Positions 41,517 through 50,421 of a stretch of DNA of 64,000 nucleotides are shown piece by piece (position 1 is the first letter of the stretch; every line of letters starts with the position of its first letter). The stretch comes from Streptomyces sp. DSM 110735 (lineage in GTDB: Bacteria > Actinomycetota > Actinomycetes > Streptomycetales > Streptomycetaceae): contig NZ_JACYHF010000003.1 in NCBI RefSeq assembly GCF_016482685.1, positions 434,001-498,000 on the forward strand. Reading direction: 5' to 3'. The notes beneath the pieces are model-generated. The model saw nothing but the letters and a program-made list of their open reading frames with translations, was not told where the DNA came from and did no database searches. Made by a program: the position numbers and the translations under genes.

Positions 41517-41560
41517 GCGGGCCGTCTTGTCGCACACCGGGTACGGCACCCCTCGTCCGG
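41517..41560 (-). promoter_or_regulatory. guanidine-III riboswitch (ykkC-III)
   Basis: The minus strand reads CCGGACGAGGGG, then TGCCGTACCCGGTG, then TGCGACAAGACGGC. This is nearly the same as the guanidine-III aptamer I recall from Thermobifida, including CCGGACGAGG, GCCGTACCCGG and GACAAGACGGC. ACCCGG with CCGG and GCCGT with ACGGC form the two stems of the pseudoknot. The ribosome binding site GGGAGG of the SMR gene follows at once (41511-41516), so ligand binding can control its access. Confidence 0.9.
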
Positions 41561-41616
41561 AAGCTCCCTTTTCGGGGCTCCCGGCCAAGCTTTCACACGG
41601 GGCGCCGCTTGGCAAT

Positions 41617-42692
41617 CAGACCGCGCCGGGGTAGGGACGGCGCCCCTCCAGGTGGTCCCGCATGCGCCGCAGGACGGCGGGGTGTCCTTGCTCAACCGCA
41701 TCCCCTTGGCCAGCGCCAGGGCGTGTTCGGAGTGCCCGTACTGGACGGCGAGCCGGACGCGTTCGATGCGGACCGACGACGGGCTGAAGACGCTGACCAT
41801 ACGGTTGTCGCCACCGTCGGGGAGCCTGGAGACGCGGGCGGCTTCCTTCTCCGCCCGCTCCATCATCGCCGCCGCGCGCTCGTAGTCACCGCTCCGCGCC
41901 GCCGACGTGGCGGCGCTCATCGTCAGAGCGCCCCACACCTTCAGGCCGTCGGCCGTCTCGTCGCGGCCTGCGCTCACCATGTCGTCAGCGGCACGGAGGG
42001 CGATACTCAGCGCGTCCTCCAGGCGCCCCTGCCGCTGATAGGTCCACGCCGTCGAGTTGACGATCATCGGCAGAAGCAGCGGGTCGGACGAACACTGCGC
42101 AGCGTCCATGGCGCGCTCCAGGCTGGTCAGGGCGAGGTCCGTCTTGCCCATCCGCACGGCGATGTGTCCGGCGAGCTGCAACGCCTTGCCCAAGGCTGCG
42201 AAACCGGCCCGTCGGTCGTCCTCGCCCTCCGACGCCGTGGCGGTGCGCGCGTCCGCGAGCAGGTCCGGCAGCGCCTTCATCACCATGTCGAACTCGGCGG
42301 CGTGATAGCGGGTCCACCCGTCCGCGATCTGCTCACGGAGACGGTCCAGCGAGAAGTCGGGGCCCGGCGGCTCGGGCTCCGACCCACACAGCACGGGCAT
42401 GACGGCCCTGCGGACCGCCACGAAGCGCGGACCGTCCGTCTCGCCCGTGGACACGGCCGGTGGGTCCCCGAGCAGCGTGGTCAACTCGACCCCGAGCCCG
42501 TTGGCCAGCGCGTGCAGTGTGGGGAGGCGTGCCGAGTACTTACGCCCCTGTTCGAGCTGGCGGATCACATCGACGGACACGCTGGAACGCTCGGCCAGCT
42601 CTTCCCGCGTCAGAGAGGCAAGGCGGCGCAGGCGGAGCAGGGTCCGGGCGGCGTCCTGTGGCCGACCGAACCCTGGCCATCAGTGCCGTCAT
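41617..42692 (-). pseudogene. XRE-family helix-turn-helix/TPR regulator, frameshifted
   Basis: The gene is recognisable from MTALMARVRSATG (42692) through RTLLRLRRLASLTREELAER and SSVSVDVIRQLEQGRK, the helix-turn-helix, to a TPR region (AALGKALQLAGHIAVRMGKT; TAWTYQRQGRLEDAL). Joining the start to the helix-turn-helix needs a frame shift near 42655. A second one-base shift near 41680 is needed to continue DTP into AVLRRMRDHLEGRRPYPGAV before TGA at 41617-41619. Two shifts in one gene argue for a pseudogene, but assembly error is possible. Confidence 0.7.
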
Positions 42693-42764
42693 CCGCCACC
42701 GTGTTGGGGACGCCTCCGAGGCGCCGCAGCCTTGACCGTCACCGATCAGGATGGAGCCGGGCCG

Positions 42765-43252
42765 ATGACCTCCCCCGTACGCTTGCGCCACTACGGCCAC
42801 GACGACCTGCCAGACATCCGGCAGACGCTGCTCGACGTCCACGACGATGTCTACGCCGCCGAGATGGAGAACGAGTTCAACCAGCGTTTCTCCTGGTTCG
42901 TGGATCACTGGGGCGCGCTCACCCGGACTTCTCCTGCGTCATCGGGTACGACGGCGACGAGGTGGTGGGTTTCGCCTATGGGGCGCCCGCGACCGAAAGC
43001 CGGGAGTGGTGGCGGGACCACCTGGAGACAGCCCCGGAGCGTACCGCCACGTTCCATTTCTCGGAGCTGATGGTGCGCGAGCAATGGCGGAAAACGGGAA
43101 CGGCCGAACGGCTGCACCGCGCGCTGATGGAGACTCGGGCCGAAAGCCTGGCGGCCCTGCTCGTCGATTCCCCGGTGTTCGCGGTGATGCTCGTGGATCT
43201 GCCGCCGCGCAGCGGCTCGCATCGGCAGCGGAGCATGTCGCCGTACTCGTAG
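42765..43252 (+). pseudogene. GNAT acetyltransferase, frameshifted and internally deleted
   Basis: The start frame gives MTSPVRLRHYGHDDLPDIRQ to RFSWFVDHWG. After a shift near 42915 another frame gives HPDFSCVIGYDGDEVVGFAY and HFSELMVREQWRKTGTAERL, the GNAT core. After LAALLVD it jumps to SPVFAVMLVDL; the usual intervening helix and YxxxGY region is missing, so there is also an internal deletion. It is divergent from the broken XRE regulator. Confidence 0.75.
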
Positions 43253-43669
43253 AAGCCTCGGCTCTTCGTGCTCATCGTGACCCGAATGCGAACGCCTGAC
43301 GCATCATGGAACGCTCATTCGTCTACTGTTCGTATTTTCCTGTTACGCACCGAAAACACCTTTTGCGCGACCAAGCCGGGCGGCTCGGCGGAGCCGCGCG
43401 TGGCTGGAAACCGCTCCCATCGCGATGATCAAAGGATGGGTGCATACGCCCGCGAACTGGGCGTCGCCTCCTGTGGGGTTGGTTGAGTACTACAGGCGAC
43501 CGTCACGGAAATATCCGGATACGGCAACACGAAACGATGCGCATCCCCTCAACCCGGGCGGACGTGCAGGCTATGTGTCCTCGGCATCAGCCGGGACCCG
43601 CGCATCGCCCGCTTCTGACCTGTTCACGCTGGTCAGGGGTGGGCTCGTACCCCAAGGGGAGCACTGTTG
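43253..43669. other. intergenic region, somewhat A/T-rich
   Basis: No gene is supported across 417 bases. The part 43315-43380 is the most A/T-rich in the neighbourhood. A 16-codon frame, MGAYARELGVASCGVG, begins at 43437 but has no properly spaced ribosome site. The promoter of the lamin-tail protein must lie here. Confidence 0.4.
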
Positions 43670-44572
43670 ATGTCTTCTCGTTCGATCTCCCGCATCGCGG
43701 CCGCGTCTCTCGCCGCGGGCGCCGCGCTCGGTGCGGCCGCGCTGCCGGCGTCCGCCCAGACCAGCCCTCACCAGGCGGCCCCGTACCGTTCGGGCGTGGT
43801 GATCAGTGGTGTGCAGTACGACTCGCCGGGCTTCGACAACGGCTCCAACTCCTCCCTGAACCGGGAGTGGATCGACGTCAGCAACACCTCCCGTCGCAGT
43901 GTGAACCTGAGCGGCTGGACTCTGTCGAACGAGGACGGCCGCGCCTACACCTTCCGCCACTTCCGCCTGGGCGGTGGCTCCACGGTCCGTGTCCACACGG
44001 GCGTCGGCCGGGACACCTTCCGGGACGTGTACCAGGACCGCCGCAACTACGTCTGGGACAACTACTCGGACACCGCCACCCTCCGCAACGACCGCGGCCG
44101 GTTCGTCGACGACGCCTCCTGGGGTGGCCGTCGCGACCCCGTCCGGAACGGCTGGCACCTCGGTGACCTCCTCGGCCGTCACGACCGCGGCCACGGCGGG
44201 GCGCACCACGGCGTCCCCGGCGGAGGGCCCCGCGGCGGCAGCCAGGGCGGCCAGGGCAACCACCAGGGTCACCCCGGCCAGGGCGGCGGCCAGCACCACG
44301 GCGGCCACAACGGCCAGGGCGGCAACCCGAGGCAGGGCGGCCAGGCCGGCCAGGGCGGTCAGAGCCAGGGCGGCACCCAGCAGCAGGGCGGCCAGAACGG
44401 GCAGACCGGCAACCAGGGTCAGTCCGGCCAGCCCAGCCAGGGCGGTCAGCCCGGCCAGAACGGTCAGAACGGTCAGAGCGGTCAGCCCGGCCAGAACGGT
44501 CAGAACGGTCAGGGCGGTCAGGGCGGTCAGGGCGGTACCCAGCACCAGGGTGGCCACAACGGCCACCACTGA
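43670..44572 (+). CDS. secreted lamin-tail-domain protein with Gly/Gln/Asn-rich tail
   Basis: A 300-residue exported protein. Signal peptide to about residue 30 (AALPASAQTS). A lamin-tail domain spans about 35-140: VVISGVQYDSPGFDNGSNSS, REWIDVSNTSRRSVNLSGWT and YVWDNYSDTATLRNDRGRFV. From about residue 165 the sequence is a low-complexity tail of GGQ, GQNGQ and HGG repeats, about 130 residues long. The LTD is often found in secreted nucleases and adhesive proteins. GGGGAG precedes; TTG at 43667 and ATG at 43670 are both possible starts. Confidence 0.85.
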   Translation: MSSRSISRIAAASLAAGAALGAAALPASAQTSPHQAAPYRSGVVISGVQYDSPGFDNGSNSSLNREWIDVSNTSRRSVNLSGWTLSNEDGRAYTFRHFRLGGGSTVRVHTGVGRDTFRDVYQDRRNYVWDNYSDTATLRNDRGRFVDDASWGGRRDPVRNGWHLGDLLGRHDRGHGGAHHGVPGGGPRGGSQGGQGNHQGHPGQGGGQHHGGHNGQGGNPRQGGQAGQGGQSQGGTQQQGGQNGQTGNQGQSGQPSQGGQPGQNGQNGQSGQPGQNGQNGQGGQGGQGGTQHQGGHNGHH

Positions 44573-44578
44573 CCCCGT

Positions 44579-44622
44579 GTCGCCCGGTGACCGGTGAAGT
44601 CGGTCACCGGTCACCGGGCGAC
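44579..44622. terminator. bidirectional terminator
   Basis: A perfect 19-bp inverted repeat (44579-44597 with 44604-44622) with a six-base loop lies between the convergent lamin-tail gene and the acetoacetate-CoA ligase gene. Confidence 0.85.
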
Positions 44623-44646
44623 CTCTCGTCGGCGGCGCGCAGCGGC

Positions 44647-46659
44647 TCACCCAGCCTCTGCGCGCCGCTCCGCGTGACCCGCGTCGGGGCGGCCCGCCAT
44701 CCGGTCGGCTGCGATCCGGACGAATTGGGTCAGCGCGTCGGCGGAGACGAGTGCGGCGGGGTTGGCGACGCTGGACGGCGGGGCGCCCTGGAGGATGCGT
44801 TTGACGGGGACTTCGAGCCGTTTGCCGGTCATGGTGTGCGGCAGGGAGGGGACGGCGATGACGTCGTCGGGCACGTGGCGGGGTGAGACCTCGGTCCGGA
44901 TGCGGTCGCGCAGTCGGGCGACGAGGTCGGGGGTCAGGTCGTGTCCGGGGGTGAGGACCACGAAGAGGGGCATCCAGTAGCCGCCGTCGGGTTCCTCGAC
45001 GCCGACGACGAGCGCGTCGGCGATGTCCTCGACCTGGTCGACGACTTCGTAGATCTCCGCGCTGCCCATGCGGACGCCGTACCGGTTCATGGTGGCGTCG
45101 GAGCGGCCGTGGACGACGACACCGCCGCGGGTGGTGACGGTGACCCAGTCGCCGTGGCGCCACACGCCGGGGTAGGTGGAGAAGTAGGCGTCGCGGTAGC
45201 GGACTTGGCCGGGGTCGTTCCAGAAGTACAGCGGCATCGAGGGCATCGGGCGGGTGACGACGAGTTCGCCGACCTCGTCGGTGACGGGCTGCCCGTGCTC
45301 GTCCCAGGCTTCGAGGGCGACGCCGAGTGTCCGGGCTTGCATCTCGCCGGGACGGGACGGGAGGGTGGGTACGCCGCCCGCGAAGCCGGAGACGATGTCG
45401 GTGCCGCCGCTGGCGGCGGCGAGCCAGGTCGCGGGCAGGGTTTCGTGGAGCCACTGGGCGGTGCCCGAGGGCAGGGGTGAACCGGTGCTGCCGAGCCCGG
45501 TCAGCTTCAGGTCGTAGGCCGTGCCGGGGCTGGTGCCGTCCTTGTGGGCGGCGGTCAGGTACGCGGGGCTGGTGCCCAGGAAGGTCAGCCGTTCGTCCGC
45601 GGCGAGCTGCCACAGGGCGCCGGGGTGCGGCCAACTGGGGCTGCCGTCGTAGAGCACGATCGTGGCGCCGAGGAGCAGTCCGGAGACCTGGATGTTCCAC
45701 ATCATCCAACTGGTGCTGGTGTACCAACTGAAGCGGGAGGCGGCGTCCAGGTCCGCGTGGAGCCCGAGGAACTTGAGGTGCTCCAGGGTGACCCCGCCGT
45801 GGCCGTGCACGATGCCCTTGGGGCGGCCGGTGGTGCCGCTGGAGTACAGCACCCACAGCGGGTGACCGAAGCGCACCGGGGTCGTCTCCAGCGCGTGGTC
45901 GCCCCGGGTGAGGGTGTCGAAGTGGACGGTGCCGGGCGGCTGGGTGCCGCCGATGTGCGGGACCCACACGGTGGTCCGCACGGACGGCAGGAGGCGGCGG
46001 AGCTGGTCGTTGTGGGCGGAGCGGTCGTGTTCCCTGCCCGCGTAGCGGTAGCCGTCGGCGACGAACAGCACGGTCGGTTCGAGCTGGCCGAGGCGGTCGG
46101 CGGCGCCGTCGGGCGAGTACTCCTGGGAGCAGGCGGACCAGACGGCGCCGACGGCAGCGGTGGCGAGGAACGCGACGACGGTGGCGGTGATGTTCGGGAG
46201 GTAGCCGACGACCCGGTCGCCCGGCCCGATGCCTTCGGTCCGCAGCCAGTGCGCGAGGGAGGCGACGCGGTCGCGGAGTTCGTCACGGGTGACCTCGTGC
46301 CGGTGCCCGCCTTCGGAGACGGCGACGATGGCGGTCCGCTCACCGGTGTGACGCAGCGCCTGCTCGGCGTAGTTGAGCGTGGCGCCGGGGAACCAGACCG
46401 CGCCCGGCATCGCGTCGTCGGCCAGCACCCGCCCCGCGCGCTCGTGGAAGCGGACGTCGTAGAAGTCGGCGATCGCCTGCCAGAACTCCTCCAGCTCGGT
46501 GACCGACCAGCGCCAGAGCGCCTCGTAGTCGGCGAAGTCACCGAGTCCCCGGGCGTCCAGCCACCGGACGAACGCGGCGATCCGTGTGCGGGAGGCGGCT
46601 TCCGGGTCGGGCGTCCACTCCTCCGGTACGGCGACGGGTCCGGGTTTCTCAGCCCGCAC
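44647..46659 (-). CDS. acetoacetate-CoA ligase
   Basis: A 670-residue ANL-superfamily enzyme, the length of acetoacetyl-CoA synthetases. The N-terminal ACAS block has LWRWSVTELEEFWQAIADFY and PGAVWFPGATLNYAEQAL. The P-loop is LYSSGTTGRPKGIVHGHGG. The Gly/Thr motif is ASGGTDIVSGFAGG, and the catalytic Lys is in LPHTMTGKRLEVPVKRILQG. It activates acetoacetate with ATP and CoA. It is the last gene of the ring-cleavage operon; its start overlaps the dioxygenase gene by 11 bases. It fits a pathway that ends in acetoacetate. Confidence 0.9.
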   Translation of the reverse strand: MRAEKPGPVAVPEEWTPDPEAASRTRIAAFVRWLDARGLGDFADYEALWRWSVTELEEFWQAIADFYDVRFHERAGRVLADDAMPGAVWFPGATLNYAEQALRHTGERTAIVAVSEGGHRHEVTRDELRDRVASLAHWLRTEGIGPGDRVVGYLPNITATVVAFLATAAVGAVWSACSQEYSPDGAADRLGQLEPTVLFVADGYRYAGREHDRSAHNDQLRRLLPSVRTTVWVPHIGGTQPPGTVHFDTLTRGDHALETTPVRFGHPLWVLYSSGTTGRPKGIVHGHGGVTLEHLKFLGLHADLDAASRFSWYTSTSWMMWNIQVSGLLLGATIVLYDGSPSWPHPGALWQLAADERLTFLGTSPAYLTAAHKDGTSPGTAYDLKLTGLGSTGSPLPSGTAQWLHETLPATWLAAASGGTDIVSGFAGGVPTLPSRPGEMQARTLGVALEAWDEHGQPVTDEVGELVVTRPMPSMPLYFWNDPGQVRYRDAYFSTYPGVWRHGDWVTVTTRGGVVVHGRSDATMNRYGVRMGSAEIYEVVDQVEDIADALVVGVEEPDGGYWMPLFVVLTPGHDLTPDLVARLRDRIRTEVSPRHVPDDVIAVPSLPHTMTGKRLEVPVKRILQGAPPSSVANPAALVSADALTQFVRIAADRMAGRPDAGHAERRAEAG

Positions 46660-47572
46660 TGTGCGCCCCCGTCATCATCGCGGCGAGGTCCTCGGGCATG
46701 AGGAACGACGGAGGTGGCGGCGGACCCCAGTTGAACAGGCTCCTGGCGCCTTCCCAGACGCCCGGCTTCCAGAGCGCGTCGTCGACGATGCAGTCGATGT
46801 CGGAGTAGTACTCGGAGAAGTTGCCGGCGGGGTCCTTGAGGTACCAGAAGAAGTTGGACCCGATGTGGTGGCGGCCCAGTCCCCAGACGTGCCGCTCGGG
46901 GTTCTCCTCCAGCATCGCCATCGCGCCGCGCCCGATCTCGTCGATGTCCTCGACCTGCCAGGAGGTGTGGTGGAGGAAGTTCACCGGCGCCTGCTGGACC
47001 AGCACGTTGTGGTGGTCGGTCGAGCAGCGCATGAACGCCGCCAGGGACGGGACGACGTCGCTCACCTTGAACCCGATGCCGTCGGTGAAGAACCGCTGGG
47101 TCGCCGCCTGGTCGGTGGACCCGATGACCACGTGCCCCAGCTTGCGCGGGGTCACCCGGCCCTCGCGCAGGACGCCGGACGCCCGCGTGTTGGCGCGGTC
47201 GATCCGTCCGGGTCCGTTGTACGGCGTGGGTTCGACGCGCTGCTGCTCGATCCGGGGCGCCACCGAGATCACGGCGCGGAACCCGGCGATCGGCTCCTCG
47301 GTCACGAGCGAGTCGGCCGACCGCTCGACCGGCAGTTCCAGGGCGCCGAGTTGACGCTCGATCCGGTCGAGGTCGTCGGGGTGCTCCGCGCCGATGCCGA
47401 TCTCGACGAGGCGGCGCCGCGGTGCGTGGGCGAGCCTGAACTGCTCGCCGCCGTCCGCGGTGGCGAACGCGTTCCCGCCGAGCGGGGTGAGGCCGAAGTC
47501 GGTGTAGTAGGCGGCGGTCGCTTCGACGTCGGGGACGCCGACAGTGATGGAGGTGAGGCGGTGCAGGGCCAT
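46649..47572 (-). CDS. VOC-fold extradiol ring-cleavage dioxygenase
   Basis: A 307-residue two-domain type I extradiol dioxygenase (2,3-dihydroxybiphenyl dioxygenase family). The C-terminal domain carries the Fe(II) ligands: H147 in KLGHVVIG, a second His in NFLHHTSW (201-202) and E254 in GNFSEYYSD. It opens a catechol-type ring next to the hydroxyls. The C-terminal end (WGPPPPPSFLMPEDLAAMM) is longer than usual. It lies between the FAA hydrolase and the acetoacetate-CoA ligase genes in one operon. Confidence 0.9.
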   Translation of the reverse strand: MALHRLTSITVGVPDVEATAAYYTDFGLTPLGGNAFATADGGEQFRLAHAPRRRLVEIGIGAEHPDDLDRIERQLGALELPVERSADSLVTEEPIAGFRAVISVAPRIEQQRVEPTPYNGPGRIDRANTRASGVLREGRVTPRKLGHVVIGSTDQAATQRFFTDGIGFKVSDVVPSLAAFMRCSTDHHNVLVQQAPVNFLHHTSWQVEDIDEIGRGAMAMLEENPERHVWGLGRHHIGSNFFWYLKDPAGNFSEYYSDIDCIVDDALWKPGVWEGARSLFNWGPPPPPSFLMPEDLAAMMTGAHSAG

Positions 47573-47598
47573 GGTGTTCCTTCCTTCCCTGTCGGGTC

Positions 47599-48459
47599 TC
47601 AGGAGGCGGTGGTATACGGGATGCCGGGTACGCAGCGCTGACGGAGCTGTCCGATGCCCTCGACCCAGGTGACGACCTCCTCACCGGCGACCAGGAACCG
47701 CTTGGGGTTCCGTCCGCCGCCCACACCACTGGGCGTTCCGGTGAAGATGAGGTCTCCCGGCTGCAGCGGCAGGACCGCCGAGAGCCGCTCGATCAGGACC
47801 GGGACCGAGAAGATCAGGTCGCCGGTCCGGGCTTTCTGGACCTGCTCCCCGTCGATGCTGCAGCCGATTTCCAGGTTGCCGGGGTCCGGGAACTCGTCCG
47901 GGGTCACGACGACCGGTCCGATCGGCGCGAAGCCGGGGAAGGACTTGCCCAGGCTGAACTGCGGTGCGGGCGGGAGGAGTTGGCGCGTCCGCTCGGAGTA
48001 GTCCTGTCCGACGGTCAGTCCGGCGACGTACGCCCACGCGTCGGCCGCGGTGACATGGCGTGCCTCCCGGCCGATGACGACGACCAACTCCGCCTCCCAG
48101 TCGACGGTGTCGCCGGGCAGCGCGAGTTCGCCGTACGGTCCGGTGAGCGAGGTGCGGAACTTGGTGAAGACCGGCGGCTCGACGGGGAAGTCGAGCCCGC
48201 TCTCGGTGGCGTGCTCGCGGTAGTTGAGTCCGATGGCGAAGATCTGACCGGGCTCCGGGACCGGCGCGCCGAGCAGGGTCTCGTCCAGGGGCGTGCCGTC
48301 GGGCAGGTCTGCCGACGCGGCCCAGGCGGTGAAGTCCCGCCAGTCGCGGTACACGGCTGTCGGGTCCGGTCCGAACCGGCCCCGGCTGGCCTCTTCGACG
48401 TCGACGGCGCCTGTCGCGGTGACCAGGACGAGCCGTCCGGCGAGGTTGGCGATACGCAT
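47599..48459 (-). CDS. fumarylacetoacetate hydrolase (FAH) family protein
   Basis: A 286-residue enzyme. IFAIGLNYREHATESG starts the FAH fold. PVFTKFRTSLTGPYGEL, VDWEAELVVVIGREARHV and TVGQDYSERTRQL contain the metal ligands (Glu/Glu/Asp). LQPGDLIFTGTPSGVGGGRN is the hallmark motif. It cleaves a carbon-carbon bond in a beta-diketone or decarboxylates a ring-cleavage product. GAGGAG precedes the ATG at 48459. It is the second gene of the operon after the hydroxylase. Confidence 0.9.
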   Translation of the reverse strand: MRIANLAGRLVLVTATGAVDVEEASRGRFGPDPTAVYRDWRDFTAWAASADLPDGTPLDETLLGAPVPEPGQIFAIGLNYREHATESGLDFPVEPPVFTKFRTSLTGPYGELALPGDTVDWEAELVVVIGREARHVTAADAWAYVAGLTVGQDYSERTRQLLPPAPQFSLGKSFPGFAPIGPVVVTPDEFPDPGNLEIGCSIDGEQVQKARTGDLIFSVPVLIERLSAVLPLQPGDLIFTGTPSGVGGGRNPKRFLVAGEEVVTWVEGIGQLRQRCVPGIPYTTAS

Positions 48460-48488
48460 GGGGATTCTCCTCGTAAGGGCTCGTGGGG

Positions 48489-50270
48489 TCAGCGCAGCTC
48501 GGTCGACAGCACCTGGGACAGGGCGTCCTTCAGTACGGCGTGCGGGTCCGCGACGGCGTCGATCGAGCGGAACGCGACGTACCGGTCGGGACGCACCAGG
48601 ACGGCACCGGCCGGGGAGATGCCGCGGTTCTTCAGCCAGGCGCAGCGCACGTCGATGAAGTCGGAGTCGAGGACGCCGACGGTGCCGGCCACCAGGGGCA
48701 CGCCGTTCTCCGAGGCAAGCTTCTCGGCGGCCTCGACCCAGGCGCCCCCCTCCTCCCCCGCCAGGAGCAGGAACCTGCCGCCGTGCACGAGGGCGCCCAG
48801 CGGGACGCGCTCGCCCTGCCGCTCGACGAACGCGTGGGGCATCGGGTGACCCGGCCGGGTGCTGGGCTCGTAGAGGCGGACGGGGTCGAGCGGGACGTAC
48901 GCGGGGCTGCCGTCCGGCACGATCGCGGTGGAGTCGTAGCGGTAGCCGAACTCGACGTTGTGGTGGTGGAACTCCATGGTCTGCGAGGCGATCGCCCGGT
49001 TCAGGGCGTGCCGCTTGGCCGCCGAGTCCGGGAGGTCCTGCCACAGCGGGGCCAGCTCGGCCCAGTTCTGCTCCGGGGTCTTGTCCGCCGACAGGTTGAG
49101 CGCCCGGTCGATGGTGAAGTGGTTCAGCGCGTTGGCGATCGCGCTGTCGATGTTGTGCTGGTCCACCGGTTTGCGCTCGGTCTCGTAGGTGTCCAGCAGA
49201 CCGTCGCCCGCGCGACCGGCCAGGACCGCGGCCAGCTTCCAGCTCAGGTTGTAGACGTCGTGGATCGCGGAGGTCAGCCCCAGACCGCCCGTCGGCGGGT
49301 GGCGGTGGGCCGCGTCACCGGCGAGGAACACCCGGCCCGCGCGGAAGCGGTCCGCGATGACGCCTTCCATGGTCCAGGTGCTGATCCGGTGCACCGTGGG
49401 CACCAGTTCGGGCGGGAGTCCGAGCGTGGCGCGCATGCGCGCGAGGACCTTCTCCTCCTTCATGGCGTCGGGGTCGCCGGTGGCGTACTGCATGTGGAAG
49501 ACCCACTCCTCCGACGCCGGACCCCAGTGGTCCGGGCCCATGGGGACGAGGACGCCGCTGAACGATCCTCCGAAGTCGGGGTTGACCAGCCAGCGGATCA
49601 GCACGTCGTCGTCGGTGGCCCACGGCGACAGGTCCGCGCTCATGTGGATCGAGAGCATCTTCATGATGTCCCGCTGTCCGTTCATCTCCACGCCGACGAG
49701 GCGACCGACGGTCCGTCCGCCGTCGGCGGCGATCAGGTAGCGGGAGCGCACCTGGTACGTCGTGTCGGTGTCCTTGTCGCGGACGGTCGCGGTCACGCCG
49801 TCCCTGTCCTGCACCAGGTCGACGAGTTCGTGGTGGAAGCGGACACCGCCGGGGTTCAGCTTCTCGGCGTGCTCCTTCAGGACCGGTTCGAGCCGGATCT
49901 GCGGCAGATTGCAGGTACGGCACGGGCTCGCGGCCACGTAGTCGGGGTCGGTGTAACCCCCGCCCCAGGCTTCGAGTTCGCCCAGTTTGCGGCCGTAGTT
50001 CTCGTGCGGACCGGCGAGACCTGCGTACCAGGCGCTTGCCCGCATGTGCTCCGGCGGGGTGCCGCGCTCGTAGATCTCGGCGGCCACACCGACCTCGGTG
50101 AAGATCTCCATGGCCCGCTGGTTGAGCACGTGTGCCTTCGGCAGCGTCGAGGTGACCGGCAGGGCGCTCACCAGCAGCGAGTCGACGCCGAGGGTGGACA
50201 GCGTCATCGAGGCGGTGAGACCGGCGCCACCGCCGCCCACTATGAGCACGGGGACCTGGATGTCAGTCAT
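48489..50270 (-). CDS. FAD-dependent aromatic hydroxylase (MhpA/phenol hydroxylase-like)
   Basis: A 593-residue flavin monooxygenase. PVLIVGGGGAGLTASMTLST is the FAD motif. RSRYLIAADGGRTVGR contains the DG motif, and FRAGRVFLAGDAAHRHPPTG is the GD motif with the His/Pro of the aromatic-hydroxylase group. The last ~150 residues form the thioredoxin-like C-terminal domain of phenol hydroxylases. It would hydroxylate a phenol such as a resorcinol or orcinol to a triol. It is the first gene of the operon and is divergent from the GntR regulator. Confidence 0.9.
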   Translation of the reverse strand: MTDIQVPVLIVGGGGAGLTASMTLSTLGVDSLLVSALPVTSTLPKAHVLNQRAMEIFTEVGVAAEIYERGTPPEHMRASAWYAGLAGPHENYGRKLGELEAWGGGYTDPDYVAASPCRTCNLPQIRLEPVLKEHAEKLNPGGVRFHHELVDLVQDRDGVTATVRDKDTDTTYQVRSRYLIAADGGRTVGRLVGVEMNGQRDIMKMLSIHMSADLSPWATDDDVLIRWLVNPDFGGSFSGVLVPMGPDHWGPASEEWVFHMQYATGDPDAMKEEKVLARMRATLGLPPELVPTVHRISTWTMEGVIADRFRAGRVFLAGDAAHRHPPTGGLGLTSAIHDVYNLSWKLAAVLAGRAGDGLLDTYETERKPVDQHNIDSAIANALNHFTIDRALNLSADKTPEQNWAELAPLWQDLPDSAAKRHALNRAIASQTMEFHHHNVEFGYRYDSTAIVPDGSPAYVPLDPVRLYEPSTRPGHPMPHAFVERQGERVPLGALVHGGRFLLLAGEEGGAWVEAAEKLASENGVPLVAGTVGVLDSDFIDVRCAWLKNRGISPAGAVLVRPDRYVAFRSIDAVADPHAVLKDALSQVLSTELR

Positions 50271-50343
50271 GGAACGTCTCCTTGATCGGGACCGCGACGC
50301 TGCGGCCCTCGACGGTGCAGGGCGTGGACCACATCGTGCGCTC

Positions 50344-50384
50344 GGGAAATCGATCCGTCAACGTAAAATCGATTTTCTTTCCCG
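50344..50384. promoter_or_regulatory. AAAATCGATTTT palindrome, candidate GntR operator
   Basis: The perfect palindrome AAAATCGATTTT (50365-50376) lies midway between the divergent GntR and hydroxylase genes, with a second AAATCGAT at 50347-50354. Being A/T-rich it stands out from the surroundings. GntR/FCD regulators usually bind short palindromes in such divergent promoters. The match to this regulator is inferred. Confidence 0.6.
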
Positions 50385-50421
50385 GTGTCGATATCCCGGA
50401 CCGCTCGCCTAGACTTCCCCC

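Noticed and set aside
41517..41640. guanidine-I or guanidine-II riboswitch upstream of the SMR gene
   Set aside because: The long ykkC conserved blocks and the paired ACGR hairpins of those classes are absent; only the guanidine-III pattern fits.
43437..43487. 16-residue peptide MGAYARELGVASCGVG as a secreted or modified peptide
   Set aside because: No properly spaced ribosome site and no modifying enzyme next to it.
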